Source: Urmitella timonensis (lineage in GTDB: Bacteria > Actinomycetota > Actinomycetes > Actinomycetales > Actinomycetaceae). Taken from it: a stretch of 64,000 bases of DNA. Where the stretch lies: positions 558,001 to 622,000 of the forward strand of contig FQLW01000005.1 in NCBI GenBank assembly GCA_900120415.1, in the 5' to 3' direction. Shown piece by piece: positions 1-10,500 of this stretch (position 1 is its first letter; each line of letters opens with the position of its first letter). The translations under genes and the position numbers were made by a program. The notes beneath the pieces are model-generated. The model made no database searches, was not told the origin of the DNA, and was given only the letters and a program-made list of their open reading frames with translations.

Positions 1-288
1 AATCAGACGCAGCGGCAAAAAAGAGTCACGCTGACGAGACAGACAGTAACGAACTCTCTCGATATCGGCAGCAGAATACTTTCGGTAACCGCTGGCGGTT
101 CGGGCTGGGGAAACTATTCCCTGATCTTCTAAGAACCGCAGTTTCGATACCGAAACGGTAGGAAACTCGCCCTTTACCTGCTCAACCACTTTACCGATAG
201 AAAACACCGGTTTAGTGGATACGCCGACCGGCCAAATACCGGTGGTAGGCTCTGGCTCTAAGCGACGCTGGGACGCTGGGGACTGCAA
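1..288 (-). CDS. ftsR: MerR-family regulator FtsR (partial, runs off left edge)
   Basis: The N-terminal part of a MerR-type winged-helix regulator is readable on the minus strand; the gene leaves the window at base 1. The visible translation contains FSIGKVVEQ, then SKLRFLEDQGIVSP and SGYRKYSAADIERVRY, the helix-turn-helix and wing signature of the FtsR (formerly MerR-like) family. In corynebacteria FtsR activates ftsZ. It starts directly after the FHA gene, a conserved actinobacterial arrangement. A TTG at 288 lies 11 nt after a GGAGG; a GTG just before FSIG is the alternative start. The family call is confident; the start is not. Confidence 0.8.
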   Translation of the reverse strand, partial: MQSPASQRRLEPEPTTGIWPVGVSTKPVFSIGKVVEQVKGEFPTVSVSKLRFLEDQGIVSPARTASGYRKYSAADIERVRYCLSRQRDSFLPLRLI

Positions 289-290
289 CT

Positions 291-719
291 TTAGGAGTCC
301 CTCCGTGAAGCATAGTAAACCATCCGGTACTTGCCTATCTGTACACTATCGCCGGTCGTTAGCTGAGCAGATTCAACCCGCTCCCGGTTTACGTAGGTAC
401 CGTTCAAAGAACCAGCATCCCGTACCGCATAACCGTTACCTTCGCGCACAAAGTTGGCGTGTTTTCGCGAAACGGTCACGTCATCTAGGAAAATATCGCA
501 CTTCGGTTTGCGTCCTACCGAGATTTTCTCGGAGTTAAGCAGGAAACGCGCCCCTAGGTTTGGCCCGCGTACTACTACCAGCAGGGACGATCCCTCCGGA
601 AGCTCAGCAATGGTTTTACGGGCATCTTCCGACAGAGAACTGTTACCTGGCAGGTCATCATCCCTGATGGCGCCGATAACGGCGGTAGTTATGGGATCTG
701 CCAAGTTGTTTTCGCTCAT
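291..719 (-). CDS. garA: FHA domain protein, GarA/OdhI type
   Basis: A small cytosolic protein (142 aa) with one C-terminal forkhead-associated domain (about residues 45-138). The phosphothreonine-binding signature is visible as ISVGRKPKCDIFLDD, VSRKHA and SLNGTYVN. GarA/OdhI proteins bind and inhibit 2-oxoglutarate dehydrogenase and control glutamate metabolism; a Ser/Thr kinase such as PknG phosphorylates an N-terminal Thr pair and switches them off. The tail here has a TT pair (DPITTAV), though not the classical ETTS motif. The start is supported by AGGAG 7 nt upstream of the ATG. It is followed by ftsR. Another small FHA regulator is possible, but length and context favour GarA/OdhI. Confidence 0.8.
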   Translation of the reverse strand: MSENNLADPITTAVIGAIRDDDLPGNSSLSEDARKTIAELPEGSSLLVVVRGPNLGARFLLNSEKISVGRKPKCDIFLDDVTVSRKHANFVREGNGYAVRDAGSLNGTYVNRERVESAQLTTGDSVQIGKYRMVYYASRRDS

Positions 720-879
720 GGAGTTCTCCTGTTGGAATCGTTCGGGTGGTTAGATTGCCACTTAGACCTTTCAATGTTAGCGCAAAGTTTCATTCACGTC
801 ACCGCTTTATCACATCTTGATAACGATAATTTTGGTGTCAAAAAGCAGAAAGCGCCGAGTCGCTGATATAGTTTGCGCC

Positions 880-1734
880 ATGAACGAACCCGTATCACAT
901 CTTGTCTTAACCTTATCCTGTCCTGACCGTCCTGGAATTGTCCATGACGTAACGAAAGTGATTGTCAAGGTAGAGGGCAACATTGTCGATTCCCAACAGT
1001 TCGATGATCCCGAAACTAAAAGTTTCTTTATGCGGGTAGAGATCCACACCCGGCGCAACGTCCAGGAAGTTAGGGAGGCTTTTACCCCCTTGGCGCAGCA
1101 GTACTCGATGCGTTGGTCCGTCAATGAGGTCGGCAAGAAGGTTCGCACCATCATTATGGTTTCCAAAGAGGGACATTGCCTCTCTGACCTGCTATATCGC
1201 CGCCGTAATTTGAATCTACCGCTCGAAGTGGTGGCAGTAATCGGTAACCACCCGGATTTGGCGCCTCTCGCCCAGTTCTATGATGCACCCTTCTTGTGTA
1301 TCCCGGTGACAAAAGACACTAAAGCAAAGGCAGAAGAAGAGCTGCTCGCCCTCATCGATGCGGAAAATGTGGAACTGGTGGTGCTTGCCCGCTATATGCA
1401 GATCCTTTCCGATAAGGTTTGCGAGCGCCTGCACGGCCAAGTAATCAATATCCACCACTCTTTCTTGCCTTCTTTCAAGGGGGCACGTCCCTATCACCAG
1501 GCGCATCAGCGGGGAGTGAAACTCATTGGGGCAACTGCCCATTTCGTAACCCCCGATCTAGACGAAGGCCCGATTATTGCCCAAGAAGTGATTCCGGTTT
1601 CGCACCGAGACTCTACTGCCTCCATGGTGCAAAAGGGACAGGACGTGGAACGACGGGTGCTGGCTCAGGCAGTCACCTGGTATTCCCAGCGGCGAATCCT
1701 GCTAAACGGTAACCGCACTGTGGTTTTTGAATAG
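880..1734 (+). CDS. purU: Formyltetrahydrofolate deformylase
   Basis: This enzyme hydrolyses 10-formyl-THF to THF and formate, balancing one-carbon pools and feeding formate to purine synthesis. The 284-aa protein has an N-terminal ACT domain (LTLSCPDRPGIVHDVT) and a C-terminal formyltransferase-like domain with RYMQILS, INIHHSFLPSFKGA and the HFV-PDLDEGPII signature. The frame is open further upstream, but homology begins at the ATG at 880. No Shine-Dalgarno sequence precedes this ATG. A TATAGT hexamer at 867-872 ends 7 nt before it, which would suit a leaderless transcript, although no good -35 is visible. It is divergent from the FHA gene and convergent with nei. Confidence 0.92.
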   Translation: MNEPVSHLVLTLSCPDRPGIVHDVTKVIVKVEGNIVDSQQFDDPETKSFFMRVEIHTRRNVQEVREAFTPLAQQYSMRWSVNEVGKKVRTIIMVSKEGHCLSDLLYRRRNLNLPLEVVAVIGNHPDLAPLAQFYDAPFLCIPVTKDTKAKAEEELLALIDAENVELVVLARYMQILSDKVCERLHGQVINIHHSFLPSFKGARPYHQAHQRGVKLIGATAHFVTPDLDEGPIIAQEVIPVSHRDSTASMVQKGQDVERRVLAQAVTWYSQRRILLNGNRTVVFE

Positions 1735-1856
1735 GGCGTGCCTACAGATAGGGAGTGCCCTGCGTTTTTGCGCACAGATTAGGCTATTTTCGTATAGCTA
1801 AACCCATTTGCAGGCAACCGCATTCGAGGACGATTTACCAGAAGAAGAAACCTTGC

Positions 1857-2717
1857 CTACTTTTGGCACTTCGGGCACCAGTAGCTGCGTCTACCTGCTA
1901 AAACCTGGTCGCGAATAGTTGTTCCGCAACGCCGACAGGGCTGCCTCGAACGCTGGTAAACCCAAAAACGCCCTTGGGAGGGATCGTCGGTAGTGCAGAT
2001 CAAGCCTTCTTTGAGGCCGCGGCGCATTTGGGAGCGCAGGTCTTCCCATAGGGCTTGCAGTCGTTTGACCGAGACTTTAGCCGCCTGCCGGTTCGGGTTA
2101 ATCCGGCAACGAAACAGGCATTCGGCGCGGTAAATGTTGCCGGGTCCGGCGATAAAGGATTGATCCATTACTACTTCGCCTATCCGGCGAGCAGTTTTGC
2201 GGGCACGCTCAATAAAATCCTCATCTGTGCAAGAATCCACCAGCGGATCAGGGCCGAGGCGGGCTAAAATTTTATCTACCCCCTCTTTATCTAGCAGTTC
2301 GCACTGGTTAGGACCAGACAAATCGGCTACCGCTCGCGAAAACTCTAGCCGCAGCCGCACATTTTCGCCGGGAGGTAAAGGCTTAAAATCTCCTTTAACT
2401 TCCGAATAGGTATCGCCAGGGTGTTCTCCGGGCATCCGGGGCGCTCCGATGTGACCAGGTAGGGTTATCCCCTGCCCGGCCTGAAACTTCCAAGAACCAT
2501 ATAGACCCAGATGTACATGCAAAGTCGCTGGCTGCGGAACCTCAAAATCTAGGAACAGGTGTTTACCCCACGCCCAGGGGCGAGTAATTTTTGCGTTATC
2601 GAGGGCAGCTGCACCCTCAGAAAAGCGTCCTTGCGGGGAAGATGCGCGCACGATACCGAGTTTCGATAGCTCGGTAAATGCGATGGCTAAACGGTGAATA
2701 GAATGTCCCTCTGGCAT
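1857..2717 (-). CDS. nei: Fpg/Nei-family DNA glycosylase (endonuclease VIII-like)
   Basis: A base-excision-repair glycosylase/AP lyase for oxidised bases (286 aa). It begins MPEGHSIHRL: after Met removal the catalytic Pro and adjacent Glu are present, and the PEGH form is typical of actinobacterial Nei rather than Fpg (PELP). The helix-two-turn-helix region is at about residues 180-215 (GPGNIYRAECLF). A C-terminal zinc finger has its four cysteines (CRRCG ... CPKC, last 25 residues). It is convergent with purU and divergent from the M13 peptidase. The exact substrate cannot be assigned. Confidence 0.88.
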   Translation of the reverse strand: MPEGHSIHRLAIAFTELSKLGIVRASSPQGRFSEGAAALDNAKITRPWAWGKHLFLDFEVPQPATLHVHLGLYGSWKFQAGQGITLPGHIGAPRMPGEHPGDTYSEVKGDFKPLPPGENVRLRLEFSRAVADLSGPNQCELLDKEGVDKILARLGPDPLVDSCTDEDFIERARKTARRIGEVVMDQSFIAGPGNIYRAECLFRCRINPNRQAAKVSVKRLQALWEDLRSQMRRGLKEGLICTTDDPSQGRFWVYQRSRQPCRRCGTTIRDQVLAGRRSYWCPKCQK

Positions 2718-2779
2718 ATTATGATTCTTTCCTGTCAGCTTCCGTTTGCCAAACCGCTTGAATTATTTAGGCTTAAAAC

Positions 2780-4759
2780 ATGAGTGAAACTACCCTGGGG
2801 AAAACCCCTCGCGTGCAAGACGACCTATACCGCTATATAAATGGAAAATGGCTAGACACTTACGAAATTCCACCTGACCGCGCAGTAGATGGTGCCTTTC
2901 GCAACCTGGTTGAAGATTCGCTGCTTAAGTGTCGCAAACTATGTGAACAAGCTGCTTTAGGAACGCTAGCTCGCCCGGAGAACAGCGAAATCAGTCAGGA
3001 ACGCTGGGACTTTGATAGTGCGCGTATCGGGAAACTGTTTGCTGCCTACCAGGATTTAGATTCCCTTAACGCCCAAGGGACAGAGCCCATCGCCCCCCTA
3101 TTATCAAAACTCTTAGCAGCTGACAGTCACGATGAACTAGCCAAAATATTAGGAGAGTTAGAACGAGAAGGAATTGACTCCCCGGTGGCTTTCTTGGTCA
3201 GTGTAGATGCCGAGAATCCCTCTCGCTATATTGCACAGTTTTACCAGGGCGGTCTGGGCTTACCCGATGAATCCTATTACCATCAGGATGAACACCAGGA
3301 AATTCGGGAAAAATACCGGGAATTTTTGGCTAAATTGGCCTTAGAAAGCAAAGTTTGCCAAAGCGGGGAAGAAACCGACTTTGCGCAGGAAGTGTTCGAT
3401 TTTGAGACTAAGCTAGCGGCTCATCATTGGGACAGTGTGCGTAGCCGGGACGCGCAAGCTACCAATAACCCCACTACTTTCGAGGAATTTAGCGATAAAA
3501 ATAGCGGGTTCGCTTACGCTGCTTGGGCGCAGGGGCTTGGTCTTAAACTCGAAAATAAAGCCTCCCCAATTAATCTTTATATGCCTTCCTACCAGGAAGG
3601 ATTTTCGAGCTTATGGGCCAAAACTGATTTAACAACCCTAAAGCACTACCTGGAAATGAAGATTGTGCTCGCCTTTGCGCCCTATCTAACTGAGACCTTG
3701 CAAGAACTGCGTTTTTCATTCTACGGAACTATTCTTTCTGGCACTCCTGAGCGCCCGGAGCTGTGGAAACGCGCTGTTGGTACGGTTGAGAGCGTCCTCG
3801 ACCAAGCATTAGGGCGCGCCTGGGTGACCTATCATTTCCCGCCCGAACACCGCGCCACAATGGAAAAACTGGTAGATGAACTGCTAAAAGCCTACGCCAG
3901 CGCGATTCAAAAACTGGACTGGATGGGGCAAGAAACCCGCGAGCGCGCCCTTGAAAAACTTGAAAAGTTTACTGCGAAAATCGGATACCCCACCGTTTGG
4001 CGAGACGATAGTGGTCTTAGCTTCAATGACGGCGATACTTTGGTCGATATGATTCGCGCCGCTAGCGCTTTTGAAACCGATTTTCAGCTCGGGCGAATAA
4101 TGCAACCGGTTGATAGAGAAGAATGGCATATGAGCCCGCAGACGGTAAACGCCTATTATTCGCCGCTCACTAATGAAATCGTTTTCCCTGCCGCGATATT
4201 GCAGCCTCCATTTTTTGACCCGGAGGCTTCCTGGGCTACCAATTTTGGAGGTATTGGCGCGGTAATTGGTCACGAAATCGGTCACGGTTTTGATGATCAA
4301 GGCTCTCACTATGACGGGGACGGGAAACTTAATGAATGGTGGACCGAAGCTGACCGGGAGGAATTTACCAAACGGACCGGCGCCCTCATTGCTCAATATG
4401 ACCGTTACACCCCCACGGAACTTATTGGAGAGGACGTACACGTAAATGGGGCTTTAACCATTGGGGAAAATATCGGTGATTTGGGAGGACTAGCGATAGC
4501 TTTTCAGGCTTGGAAGAATGCCCATCCGGACGAGAGTAATCTAGCCCCAGAGTTTTTCTTCTCGTGGGCGCTAGTTTGGCGCACCGCTATCCGCCCGGAA
4601 GCTGCCCGCCAACGCCTGGTGATTGATCCACATTCTCCTGCCGAATTCCGCTGTAACGGGGTGGTACGTAACTTGGATGCTTTCCACGATACTTTCCAGA
4701 CCACTCCCGCCGATAAGCTCTGGATGGAGCCAGGCGAGCGGGTAAGAATTTGGGAATAG
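2780..4759 (+). CDS. pepO: M13 family zinc metallopeptidase (neprilysin/PepO-like)
   Basis: A 659-aa oligopeptidase of family M13. The zinc motif HEIGH lies near residue 497 (GHEIGHGFDDQGS), with the third ligand in the downstream GENIGDLGG (about residue 563). NAYYSP upstream matches the substrate-binding segment (NAYY/F) of this family. No signal peptide or membrane segment is visible, so it is probably cytosolic, as are PepO enzymes of Gram-positives. It lies 61 nt upstream of pepN on the same strand, suggesting a small peptide-degradation operon. Confidence 0.9.
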   Translation: MSETTLGKTPRVQDDLYRYINGKWLDTYEIPPDRAVDGAFRNLVEDSLLKCRKLCEQAALGTLARPENSEISQERWDFDSARIGKLFAAYQDLDSLNAQGTEPIAPLLSKLLAADSHDELAKILGELEREGIDSPVAFLVSVDAENPSRYIAQFYQGGLGLPDESYYHQDEHQEIREKYREFLAKLALESKVCQSGEETDFAQEVFDFETKLAAHHWDSVRSRDAQATNNPTTFEEFSDKNSGFAYAAWAQGLGLKLENKASPINLYMPSYQEGFSSLWAKTDLTTLKHYLEMKIVLAFAPYLTETLQELRFSFYGTILSGTPERPELWKRAVGTVESVLDQALGRAWVTYHFPPEHRATMEKLVDELLKAYASAIQKLDWMGQETRERALEKLEKFTAKIGYPTVWRDDSGLSFNDGDTLVDMIRAASAFETDFQLGRIMQPVDREEWHMSPQTVNAYYSPLTNEIVFPAAILQPPFFDPEASWATNFGGIGAVIGHEIGHGFDDQGSHYDGDGKLNEWWTEADREEFTKRTGALIAQYDRYTPTELIGEDVHVNGALTIGENIGDLGGLAIAFQAWKNAHPDESNLAPEFFFSWALVWRTAIRPEAARQRLVIDPHSPAEFRCNGVVRNLDAFHDTFQTTPADKLWMEPGERVRIWE

Positions 4760-4820
4760 CCACTCATACAATCAACCCGTAAAATCAAGCCATACAATAG
4801 TTTCAAAAACAGGAGAGGAA

Positions 4821-7379
4821 ATGCCGGGGAAGAACCTGACAAAAATTGAGGCACAAGCACGCCAGAACGTTATTGGGAAAGTTGATTACACCGTCCAGGT
4901 GGAGCTATCGGAAAATGGGGAAACTTTTCCCTCCCGTACGGTGATTGATTTTGAAGCTGAAGCGGGCGCAAGCACTTTCGTGGATTTAATTGCCCCTAAA
5001 GTGCGCTCTATCCAGTTAAATGGACAAGATTTGGGCACTGATTGTTACCGCGACAGCCGGATTGAGCTTAGCGACCTAAAGGCGGAAAACCACCTAGAAG
5101 TGGTGGCTGACTGCGCTTATATGCATACTGGCGAGGGCGCGCACCGCTTCACAGATCCGGCCGATGGCCTCACCTATGTTTATACCCAGTTCGAGGTGCC
5201 CGATGCCCGCAGGGTGTTCGCCTGTTTTGAACAACCGGATTTGAAAGCTACCTACCAGTTCAATGTGAGCGTACCGGCAAGCTGGACGGTGCTTTCCAAT
5301 ATGGACACTCCCGAACCCGAGTCATTAAAAGTAGAGCGGGCAGGAGAGGAGAAGAAAAATCTCTTCCGCTTCGCCCCCACCCCCCTACTGTCTAGCTACA
5401 TTACCGCCCTGGTTGCCGGTCCTTACCATAGCGTGAAATCGGTACTTACCAGTATTGATGGGCGCACTATTCCCTTGGGGGTTTACTGCCGGCAATCGCT
5501 AGCTAAATATCTGGACGCGGATTTTGTATTCGAGCAAACCATTGCGGGGTTCCGTTTTTACGAATCCCGCTTTGCTCGCCCCTATCCTTTCAGTAAATAT
5601 GACCAGATTTTTGTTCCCGAATATAACGCGGGGGCAATGGAAAATGCTGGCTGCATTACTTTTAGAGATGAATACATTTTCCGCACTAAACCTTCTGGGG
5701 CGCAGCTAGACCAGCTTACCAATACGATTTTGCACGAGCTGGCTCATATGTGGTTCGGGGATTTAGTCACTATGAAATGGTGGGATGACCTGTGGCTAAA
5801 CGAATCATTTGCCGAGTTCATGTCGTACTGGTGCATGGCAGAAGGGACCCGTTTTAGTGACGCTTGGACCGGGTTTACGATGCGAAAAGTCTGGGGGGTC
5901 AACTGTGATCAGCTGCCCACTACCCACCCGATTGTGGCTCCTATAACCGATTTGGCGGATGTGGAAGTCAATTTCGATGGCATCACCTATTCCAAAGGCG
6001 CTTGCGTGCTGCGCCAATTGGTTGCTTATGTTGGTGAACAGAACTTTTTGGTCGCCCTCCACAACTATTTTGCCCAGCACGAGTATTCCAATGCGACCCT
6101 TGCCGATTTCTTGGGTGAGTTAGAAAAAACCAGCGAACGCTCCCTTAAGGATTGGAGTAAAGTCTGGCTACTTCAAGCCGGTATTACACAACTTGAATCT
6201 CGCATTGAGCGAGATAAAGACGGTAAAGTTAGCAGTTTTAAAATCCTACAGTCCCTGCCTCAGGAGGGAACCAGTCTACGTCCTCATGCCACTACCGTGG
6301 GTGCTTATGATTTTGATGCTAACGGGAAACTATGTCTTGCGCGTCGCGCCGATGTGGATGTTAAAGGTGAGGTAACTGCGGTTCCGGGGCTAGTTGGCAC
6401 TAAACATGACGTATATGTGCTTAATGACCAGGATTTGGCGTACGCCAAGATTAGGTTCGATAAGGAATCTTGGAATCTACTTCATGCGCATGTTGGTGAT
6501 TTTGAGGATTCTCTGCCCCGAGCAGTGGTGATGTGCGCCGCCTGGGATATGGTACGTGATGGGGACTTGTCGGCTTCTAAATATCTGGAGATGGCGCTGG
6601 GGGCGCTCAGACACGAATCCAATTCTTCTGTGCTCAGCGGTATTTTGCGTCATATTCAAGGTGCTCTTTGCTACTATGCAGCCGATCCGGATGGTGCTCA
6701 AAGAATGTTGGCTCCCGCTCTACAGGCTCTTGCCGAGGACGCGCAGCCCGGTTCTGACCGGCAACGCCAATTGGTGCGGGCATTCTTGCAGGTAGCTGGG
6801 GCTCGTGAGGGGCAAACAGTTAAAGACTGGTTTGAAAATGCTTCGGTTTTGGACGGGGTAAACGTAGACACAGACCTGCGTTGGGATATGCTTTTTGCTT
6901 TAGCAGCTAATGGGCAGGCCAACGCGGATATGATTCGTAAAATGGCAGAAAGTGACGACACTATTACCGGTCGGGAGAATGCTTTCTTGGCGCGCGCTGC
7001 CCTGCCGGGTCGAGAGAACAAGGCGCAGTGGGCACAGCGGGTTCTGGAAGATACTTCTTTGACCAATGGGCAGATTGATGCTTTGACTGCCGGGATTGCG
7101 CGTTCCCTCTGGCTGCAACCAGCAGATGGTGCCGATATGATCGAGCCTTATTTTGCGGCGCTGGGCGATATTTGGGATCAGCGCACCATGCACATCGCTG
7201 AGTCTCTGGTTGGCGGGCTTTACCCCTTAGCTCTCCAAAGCCGGGAAGGCTTTGACCTGGTAGAGCGGACAGAGCGTTGGTTGGCAGAGAACCCAGATGC
7301 CGATAAGGCGCTGCGCCGCCTGGTACTAGAAGAACTAGATGGGGCGCGGCGTTCGCGCAGGGCTCGCACTGGTAAATAG
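4821..7379 (+). CDS. pepN: Aminopeptidase N (M1 family)
   Basis: A cytosolic zinc aminopeptidase of 852 aa, normal for actinobacterial PepN. The exopeptidase motif GAMEN is near residue 270 and the zinc motif HELAHMWFGD near 305, with the third ligand in NESFAEF (near 328). The ERAP1-like C-terminal helical domain fills residues from about 520. An AGGAGAGGAA Shine-Dalgarno precedes the ATG. It is the second gene of the pair with the M13 peptidase and is followed by a strong terminator. Confidence 0.95.
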   Translation: MPGKNLTKIEAQARQNVIGKVDYTVQVELSENGETFPSRTVIDFEAEAGASTFVDLIAPKVRSIQLNGQDLGTDCYRDSRIELSDLKAENHLEVVADCAYMHTGEGAHRFTDPADGLTYVYTQFEVPDARRVFACFEQPDLKATYQFNVSVPASWTVLSNMDTPEPESLKVERAGEEKKNLFRFAPTPLLSSYITALVAGPYHSVKSVLTSIDGRTIPLGVYCRQSLAKYLDADFVFEQTIAGFRFYESRFARPYPFSKYDQIFVPEYNAGAMENAGCITFRDEYIFRTKPSGAQLDQLTNTILHELAHMWFGDLVTMKWWDDLWLNESFAEFMSYWCMAEGTRFSDAWTGFTMRKVWGVNCDQLPTTHPIVAPITDLADVEVNFDGITYSKGACVLRQLVAYVGEQNFLVALHNYFAQHEYSNATLADFLGELEKTSERSLKDWSKVWLLQAGITQLESRIERDKDGKVSSFKILQSLPQEGTSLRPHATTVGAYDFDANGKLCLARRADVDVKGEVTAVPGLVGTKHDVYVLNDQDLAYAKIRFDKESWNLLHAHVGDFEDSLPRAVVMCAAWDMVRDGDLSASKYLEMALGALRHESNSSVLSGILRHIQGALCYYAADPDGAQRMLAPALQALAEDAQPGSDRQRQLVRAFLQVAGAREGQTVKDWFENASVLDGVNVDTDLRWDMLFALAANGQANADMIRKMAESDDTITGRENAFLARAALPGRENKAQWAQRVLEDTSLTNGQIDALTAGIARSLWLQPADGADMIEPYFAALGDIWDQRTMHIAESLVGGLYPLALQSREGFDLVERTERWLAENPDADKALRRLVLEELDGARRSRRARTGK

Positions 7380-7397
7380 TTTAAATCTTCATATTTA

Positions 7398-7438
7398 CCT
7401 GGGGTGGAGCTTTAGGTTTGCTCCACCCCAGGTTTTTA
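7398..7438 (+). terminator. Rho-independent terminator after pepN
   Basis: A perfect 13-bp stem (arms 7398-7410 and 7420-7432, sequence CCTGGGGTGGAGC and its complement) with a 9-nt loop, followed by TTTTT. It lies 19 nt after the pepN stop codon and ends the peptidase pair. Confidence 0.9.
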
Positions 7439-7582
7439 CTCCTAGGTAAACTACCCGCGTATGGTTTAGGTTAGTTTTTTTGGATACAGCCCGCTCGATT
7501 TGTGCCGTAATAGCGGGTTAATAGCTGAAATCATCTTCTAATCTTCAAAGAACGTACGCCGGTTTACCCTGCCTGCACTGAT

Positions 7583-10500
7583 TTAACGGAAATCTCGGGA
7601 TTTGGTGAGGACTGGCAGATTTAGCGGCACGATTTTATCGGCTAGCAGGGCTAGGGCTCCGTCTTTGGCTTGCAGCACTCCCCTGACAATTAGGGCGTTT
7701 TGGCTGAGGGCGAGGCGGCGGTAACGCTGCCAGCAACCAACTTGGCAGATCACGTTTACTAGCCCGGTTTCGTCCTCTAAAGATAAAAACACTACCCCTT
7801 TGGCGGTGTGGGGGCGTTGGCGGTGAGTAACTATCCCGGCGCACCGGATACGTTTGCCGGCTAACTGCGAGCGTAACCCAGCGGCCGGGAGGATTCCGCG
7901 CCGGGTAAGTTCGGGACGCACCAACTTCGTGGGGTATCCCCACAGGCTAATTCCTAGGGCTAAGCTGTCCCATTGCACTTGCTCTCCGGTAGTTAAGGGT
8001 GCGAAAGGCGGCGTGGTTTCTTTAAGGGCAAGTCCTGGTAGTTCTGGCTGGTAGAAGCGATTTTGTGGGGCGGATAGCAGGGGCGCGCGCCAGAGCCCTT
8101 CGCGGCGGGTGACTCCCAGGGAAGACAGTGCCCCCGAGGTAGCTAAAAGTTCTAGCACCGAAGTGGGCAAGCGGGTACGGGAAGTAAAGTCCTCTAGGGT
8201 TTTAAAACGCCGTCCACAGCTGTCATTGCGAGCGGCAAGAATTTTTTCTATCCAAGCCGGGCGTATCCCGCGAATCTCCGCTAGCCCCAGCTTTAGCGAG
8301 GCTAAATCGGTTCCGGGGATGGAATCCTTCTGAGAAGTGTTCACGTCTGGGCGCAGAATTTTAAGGCCGTGGCGGCGCGCATCAGAGATTAATGATTGCG
8401 GGGAATAAAAACCCATCGGTTGGTTAGCGAGGATTGCGGCATAGAATACCGCGGGATAATAGGCTTTTAGCCAGGCAGAAGCATATACCAGGTAGGCGAA
8501 GGAAAAAGCGTGCGATTCTGGGAAACCAAATTCGGCGAAACCGGACATTTGTGCCCAGATTTTTTCTTGTACCGGTGGCGGGATCTGGTTCTTTTCCATG
8601 CCTTTGAAGAACTCGGCACGCAAATCGGCTAAGTGTTCTCCCGGGTTTTTGCGTCCCATTGCCCGGCGCAGGTTATCTGATTGGGAGCCGTTAAACCCGG
8701 CGGCATCTTTGGCTATCCGCATTAGTTGTTCTTGAAAAAGTGGCACCCCCAAGGTGCGTTCCAGGGCGGGTTTTAGCAGCGGATGCAGGTAGGTGACTTT
8801 TTCGCGCCTTAAGCGGCGTGCCAGATAAGGGTTTACGGCTTGCCCTTGGATAGGGCCGGGGCGTATCAAAGCAACTTCGACTACCAGGTCATAGAAACAT
8901 TTTGGTTTTAGCCGCGGCAAGGTAGACATTTGGGCGCGGGACTCTACTTGAAAAACCCCAACCGTGTCGGCTGCCTGTAATAGCTGGTACACGCGCGGGT
9001 CTTCCGGAGGTAGGTTATGCAGGCGCCAGGGCTTTCCGGAGGGCGATTTTTCGCCATGCGCTTCTAAAGTTTCAAACGCGGTACGTAGCGCCCCCATCAT
9101 TCCCAGGGACAGTAAATCGATTTTCACTAACCCGGCTTCGGCGCAGCTGTCTTTATCCCATTGCACCACGGTTCGCCCTGGCATATTTGCCCAGTTAATC
9201 GCGGCTACTTCGGTGAGTGGTTTATCGGAAAGCACCATTCCACCACAGTGGATCCCCAGGTGGCGCGGAAGTTTTTGTAGCTGCCCCGCTATTTTTTGTA
9301 CGTTTTCCGGTAAGGAGTTGCGGTCTAGTCGTGCCCATTTGGCGGCAGTTCTCGCGTCATATCCGAGGACGCGGGCGGCGTCTTTTAGGGCGGCTCGCGG
9401 ACGGTAACTAATCACATTAGCTACTTGAGCAGCGTTTTCTCGTCCATATTTGGCGTAGACGTGCTGAAGTACTTTTTCGCGTTGGTTAGATTCAATATCC
9501 AGGTCAATATCGGGTAGATCTTTACGGTCTGGGGTTAGGAAGCGGTCGAATAGCATTTGGTGGCGTACCGCATCTACCGCGGTGATTCCCAGGCAGTAAC
9601 AGACTGCGGAGTTGGCGGCGGAGCCGCGTCCTTGCACATAGATACCGGAGGAAAAACAATAATCCACTATCTCTTTTACGATCAGGAAATATCCGGAGAA
9701 TCCTTTTTGGAAAATCACTTTCAATTCTTGCTGAATTGTCTCTGCGGCTTTTCCTGGCACCGGATCCCCGTAGCGGCTACGCGCTCCCTGCCAGGAAAGC
9801 TGCTCCAGGTAGGAGTCGGCGCTATAACCGGGCGGCACCCGGGCTAAAGGCAGATGCGGCGCGGGGGTAGAAAAATCAAAAATCAGGTCTTTACCTATCT
9901 GGGCAGCGTTATCGACTGCGCCCGGAAATTGCCGATGAATCCGAAGCATCTCAGCTTCGCTACGCAACATGGCATGGCAAGCCGGCAAGTCGTCTTGGAT
10001 TTTATCGAGAGGACGCGCCAGTCGGGTAGCGGTCATAACATCTGCTAGGCGTTGACTGGCAGGGTTAGCACAGCGGGCAGCGCTGGTGGCTACCAGGGGC
10101 AACTTGGTTTTGCGCGCCAAGTGATCTAGTTGCGCCGCTAGGCTCTCTTCCCCATCGAAACCAGCTAAGGCGGCCTCTACCGCTATGTTTTCTGCCCCGA
10201 ACAGTTCTTTTAGTTGCTCTAGGAAACGAGCTGCTGCCGCGATCCCGGAGCGGTAAAGTACGCGGCGGAGCGGCCCGGCGCGGGTGCCGGTTAATACTAG
10301 CCACTGCCCTTTTGCCCACTGGGCTAGTTCGGCTAGGTTTTGCCGGTCTGCTTCCCGTCTGCCGGCAGCTAGGTGATGGCTACTGATTGCCCCGGTTAAA
10401 GCAGAATATCCCTGGCTAGAGCGGCAAATAATCGGCAGATGGGTTTGGTCCTCTAAAGTAAATTCGCACCCCGGCAGGAAGGGCAGTTCGGCTTGGCGGG